This document shows positions 61,931 to 64,000 of a stretch of 64,000 nt of DNA, one piece after another. Every line of letters starts with the position of its first letter. The stretch's first letter is position 1. Both the position numbers and the translations under genes were made by a program. Source of the stretch: Scybalousia_A sp963540815 (GTDB taxonomy: Bacteria; Bacteroidota; Bacteroidia; Bacteroidales; P3); NCBI GenBank assembly GCA_963540815.1, contig CAUTQY010000005.1, positions 1-64,000 of the forward strand, given 5' to 3'. Under the pieces are notes generated by a model. It saw nothing but the letters and a program-made list of their open reading frames with translations, ran no database searches and was not told the DNA's origin.

Positions 61931-62993
61931 GTGCATGTGGCTACCCTCCTGTCGGTGTTCCTTCACGCTCTCCAACACTCTCACGTCGATAAGTCCGTCG
62001 GTGAACAGCAGACCGAAGTACTTTCCTTTCATTGCCTTGAACTCGGCTTCGTACTTGGCTGTTCTCTCCATTTCCTCGGCTCTGCGTTTCCGTTCTGCCT
62101 GCTCGTTCTTCTTCTGCACCAACTTGTCGTGGGTGGCTCTGAGGTCGGTGGGGCATACATAGTGGGCACTGCGGATGTCCTTGCCAGTGGCTTCCAACAT
62201 TCGGATGGTGTCGCACCATAGGCTGATGTCCTCAATCTAATAGTGGTTGCGGATGGCTATCTTGTAGGAATTCCAGCAGGTTTCGAGGTTGGTGGAGTGC
62301 ATGGCGAAGTAGCGGAAGTGTTCAGTGCGTCCCGATTTAAGCAGGGTCTCACAGCGGTTGTCACGGAGTATCGCCTTGAACATTGTCAGCGGTGCAAGTC
62401 CGTAGAGGTCACCCGTGAAGCCGTTGCGCTCCAGTTCGGGGATGAAGTCCATCTTCGGGTAGAGTGGTAACGTGGCGAGGTGGCTGAACGTGTCGTTGTC
62501 GTAGCGGAGTTCCATTCCTGCATAGTAGTAGAAGCAGTCGAGGTAGGGTCCCCATAGTGCGTTTAAGCCCGATGACCTCGCATCTTCCTTGTCCGTCCAT
62601 ATAGTATCGGCATATCTCTCGGCAGGTGGTCTTGGCTTGTTCACCTTTGCGGTGCTAGGTCTTCAGCAGGGCAACACGGAGCACTTGAAAGCCTTTCCGT
62701 GTGGTGAGCATCGTGAAGTAGACAGACTGGCGGAGGGTGCGGTCGTGGGTGTCTTTCACCTCCAACGTGCGTCCGCAATGGGGGCATACGAGGGTCTTGT
62801 TCTCCTTTTCTGTGTCCGAAATAGTCCACTGGTGTCCGCAGTCCATACATGTATGGCGCAGGGAATTGGGGTGGTGGTAGGCATAGTGCTCGGTGAGGGT
62901 GTCGGCTGTCCACTTGATAACTCTCTTGGCGATGGGTGCCGTGCCCTTGTCGGACTGGCACACCATCTTCTGATATTCCGTTCTCGGTTTCAT
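61922..62993 (-). pseudogene. pcfJ: PcfJ-like protein, multiply broken and truncated by the RIT
   Basis: The gene begins at ATG 62993 (MKPRTEYQKMVCQS) with a zinc-ribbon start (CMDCGHQW and CPHCGRTLEV). It has a stop at LLKT (about 62655) where homologs continue (HRKGEQA), a frame change near 62550, an in-frame TAG at 62237-62239 (between RNHY and IEDISLW), and truncation at QEGSHMHH by the RIT inverted repeat. PcfJ-family proteins occur in conjugative elements; their function is poorly known. Three lesions plus truncation mean it cannot be functional. Confidence 0.85.
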
Positions 62994-63006
62994 AATGCTG
63001 TAGGGT

Positions 63007-63428
63007 TTAGAAGTCGAACAATGATGGTTGCTGAATGGTGGAGGTCTGTGCCGTCCTTGCCTTTGGCTTGTTGCGGTTGGAAATGCGCTGATAGGTCTCT
63101 CGTTCTCCAGTCGGTGGACTGCATTGCGCCTTGCCTCATGCTTTTCTTCTTCGGTGAGTTCCACGATGTGGTTCACTCGCACATCGCACTCCATCTGCTT
63201 GCCTACCTCCAAATCCTTCTCCTCTGCTGCGTGGATGGCAAGGGAGTAGATTTCATCATCGTCGAAGCCGCGGCACTGGCTCTTCTGCACTTGGTTGAGA
63301 ATGTACGTCACGATGTCGTCAATGCTGCGGTTTACTGCGTGGTACTTCTCTGCGAAGAGTTCGTCCTCGCTTGCACGTTGCTCCAGATAGGAGTGGATGG
63401 TCTGTTTGAAACTTTCCGTTCCTTTCAT
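63007..63428 (-). pseudogene. pcfK: PcfK-like protein with a two-base frameshift
   Basis: The PcfK-like part is residues 1-111 (MKGTESFKQTIHSYLEQRAS, DDEIYSLAIHAAEEK, NHIVELTEEEKHEARRNAV). A GA-dinucleotide gain at 63096-63101 throws the last 30 codons out of frame. The natural end, PSLFDF then TAA at 63007, is intact in another frame. As a result the frame runs on into pcfJ without a stop, fusing the two. PcfK partners PcfJ in conjugative elements. Confidence 0.8.
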
Positions 63429-63451
63429 AATGTATGGTGTTTGTTGATTTC

Positions 63452-63679
63452 TTACTTGCTTGTCATTCGCTTAATCATTCCGATGTGGTATTGTTGTGCC
63501 ACATCGTAGTGCATCCATTCCACGAAGTCTGCCCTGCCGTCATTGTTCAGTTCACGGAACATTTCGGTAAACTGCGTGTGGTTGCCGTTGATGTAGGTCT
63601 CTGCCATATACTCGAAGATGTTTTCTACCTCGTAGTATCTGCATTGCTGCTGAATAGTTTTGTTGCGTCTTGTTGCCAT
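63452..63679 (-). CDS. Small conserved protein of conjugative elements
   Basis: A 75-aa protein (MATRRNKTIQQQCRYYEVEN), no membrane segment. Similar small proteins with an IQQQCRYYEVENIFEYMAETY core occur next to pcfK in Bacteroidales elements. Function unknown. It is 23 nt upstream of pcfK and appears intact. Confidence 0.7.
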   Translation of the reverse strand: MATRRNKTIQQQCRYYEVENIFEYMAETYINGNHTQFTEMFRELNNDGRADFVEWMHYDVAQQYHIGMIKRMTSK

Positions 63680-63711
63680 TGTCGTATGGGTTTTAATTGG
63701 TTATTTTCTTT

Positions 63712-63909
63712 TCAGAGTGACACAATCCAAAGGAAAGTGCCGACCATTAGGAGGATGGTGAGGATTATCGCCACACAAGAGAGGATGATGGAGATAACAG
63801 TCTCAATGACTGCCGCCATCAGGTTGCACACGAGGTTCATCAGCCAGTCCAGTAAGCGGAGGGGCATCAGAGCCACTACCATTGCCGTGGATATTGCCAT
63901 TTGTCTCAT
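63712..63909 (-). CDS. Small membrane protein of the conjugative element
   Basis: A 65-aa protein, almost all hydrophobic, with two membrane segments (LLDWLMNLVCNLMAAVIETV and ILSCVAIILTILLMVGTFLW). It lies in the same leftward cluster as pcfK and pcfJ. Function unknown. Confidence 0.6.
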   Translation of the reverse strand: MRQMAISTAMVVALMPLRLLDWLMNLVCNLMAAVIETVISIILSCVAIILTILLMVGTFLWIVSL

Positions 63910-64000
63910 ATTGCGTTTGGGTTTGGTTTGTATATGATTGCGGTTTCCACAAGTCGGAGGAAGTGAGTTTCCTGCCTTTGCCCTATATGTGTCCGCTGAA

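Larger units (their letters stand above)
61931..64000 (-). mobile_element. Fragment of a conjugative-element accessory region
   Basis: This segment is visibly GC-richer than the rest of the window, and its genes (small membrane protein, small hypothetical, pcfK, pcfJ, all leftward) match the accessory block of Bacteroidales integrative conjugative elements or plasmids. pcfJ and pcfK are damaged. The region continues past the window's right edge. Confidence 0.75.

Noticed and set aside
62589..63509. 306-codon plus-strand open frame
   Set aside because: It lies opposite pcfK and pcfJ, which have recognisable domains; the frame is a by-product of high GC.

Overview
The window looks like a chromosome segment of an anaerobic Bacteroidales bacterium. 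It is AT-rich. Many genes are preceded by the Bacteroidetes sigma-type promoter (TTTG, 19-20 nt, TAnnTTTG) instead of -35/-10 boxes. Two exported proteins end in type IX secretion (T9SS) sorting domains. Gene families typical of the phylum are present (DUF4271-HemD-RnpA cluster, DUF4369/TlpA lipid-side proteins, OmpA and patatin-barrel proteins, VorABCD-type 2-oxoacid:ferredoxin oxidoreductase, RnfA).

Layout. 1-300: dispersed repeat island. 301-4617 (-): MBOAT acyltransferase, NlpC/P60 lipoprotein, RmlD-like reductase, SUI1/YciH, diacylglycerol-kinase-like lipid kinase. 4799-12143: a frameshifted secreted protein, an OmpA-family protein, tRNA-Asp, a patatin-barrel protein, a short ComEC, FolB and a TPR protein. 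12299-17692 (+): PurL, a frameshifted exported protein, LicD, LolA-like. 18064-20799 (+): four-gene 2-oxoacid:ferredoxin oxidoreductase operon. 21050-22754: T9SS leucine-rich-repeat protein and a second repeat island. 22755-34413: Na/Pi cotransporter, two lipoproteins, a 56-aa ferredoxin that is easily missed, tRNA-Glu, rpsT, then tatD, a gingipain-like C25 protease, DUF4271, hemD and rnpA. 34879-46148 (+): MBOAT plus SGNH-like pair, MerR, Ddl, ABC exporter, TonB receptor, SmpB, a duplicated cysteine-less TlpA-like protein, a lipoprotein. 46231-56505 (-): second ABC exporter, PurB, PHP phosphatase, Rpe, DEAD helicase, PdxJ, a wrecked restriction-modification gene, PrmA, TpiA. 56661-58367 (+): lone RnfA and PheS.

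The right end is foreign. A complete recombinase-in-trio (RIT) element, 58492-61930, has three overlapping tyrosine recombinase genes between perfect 30-bp inverted repeats. It abuts a visibly GC-richer fragment (61931-64000) of a conjugative-element accessory region with decayed pcfJ and frameshifted pcfK. The RIT splits pcfJ, but the other half of pcfJ is not on its left side, so a rearrangement has occurred there.

The most unusual structure is a dispersed element at about 20-212 and, inverted, at about 22375-22643. Both copies are built on a strict 21-nt period (two helical turns) of GCC/GGC-containing units around an identical 41-nt palindrome, and the copies differ in unit number. I do not recognise it. 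Other points: several genes are broken by single-base homopolymer changes (A8, C7, A5), which may be contingency loci, decay or sequencing error; a restriction-modification remnant carries an exact 10-bp tandem duplication.
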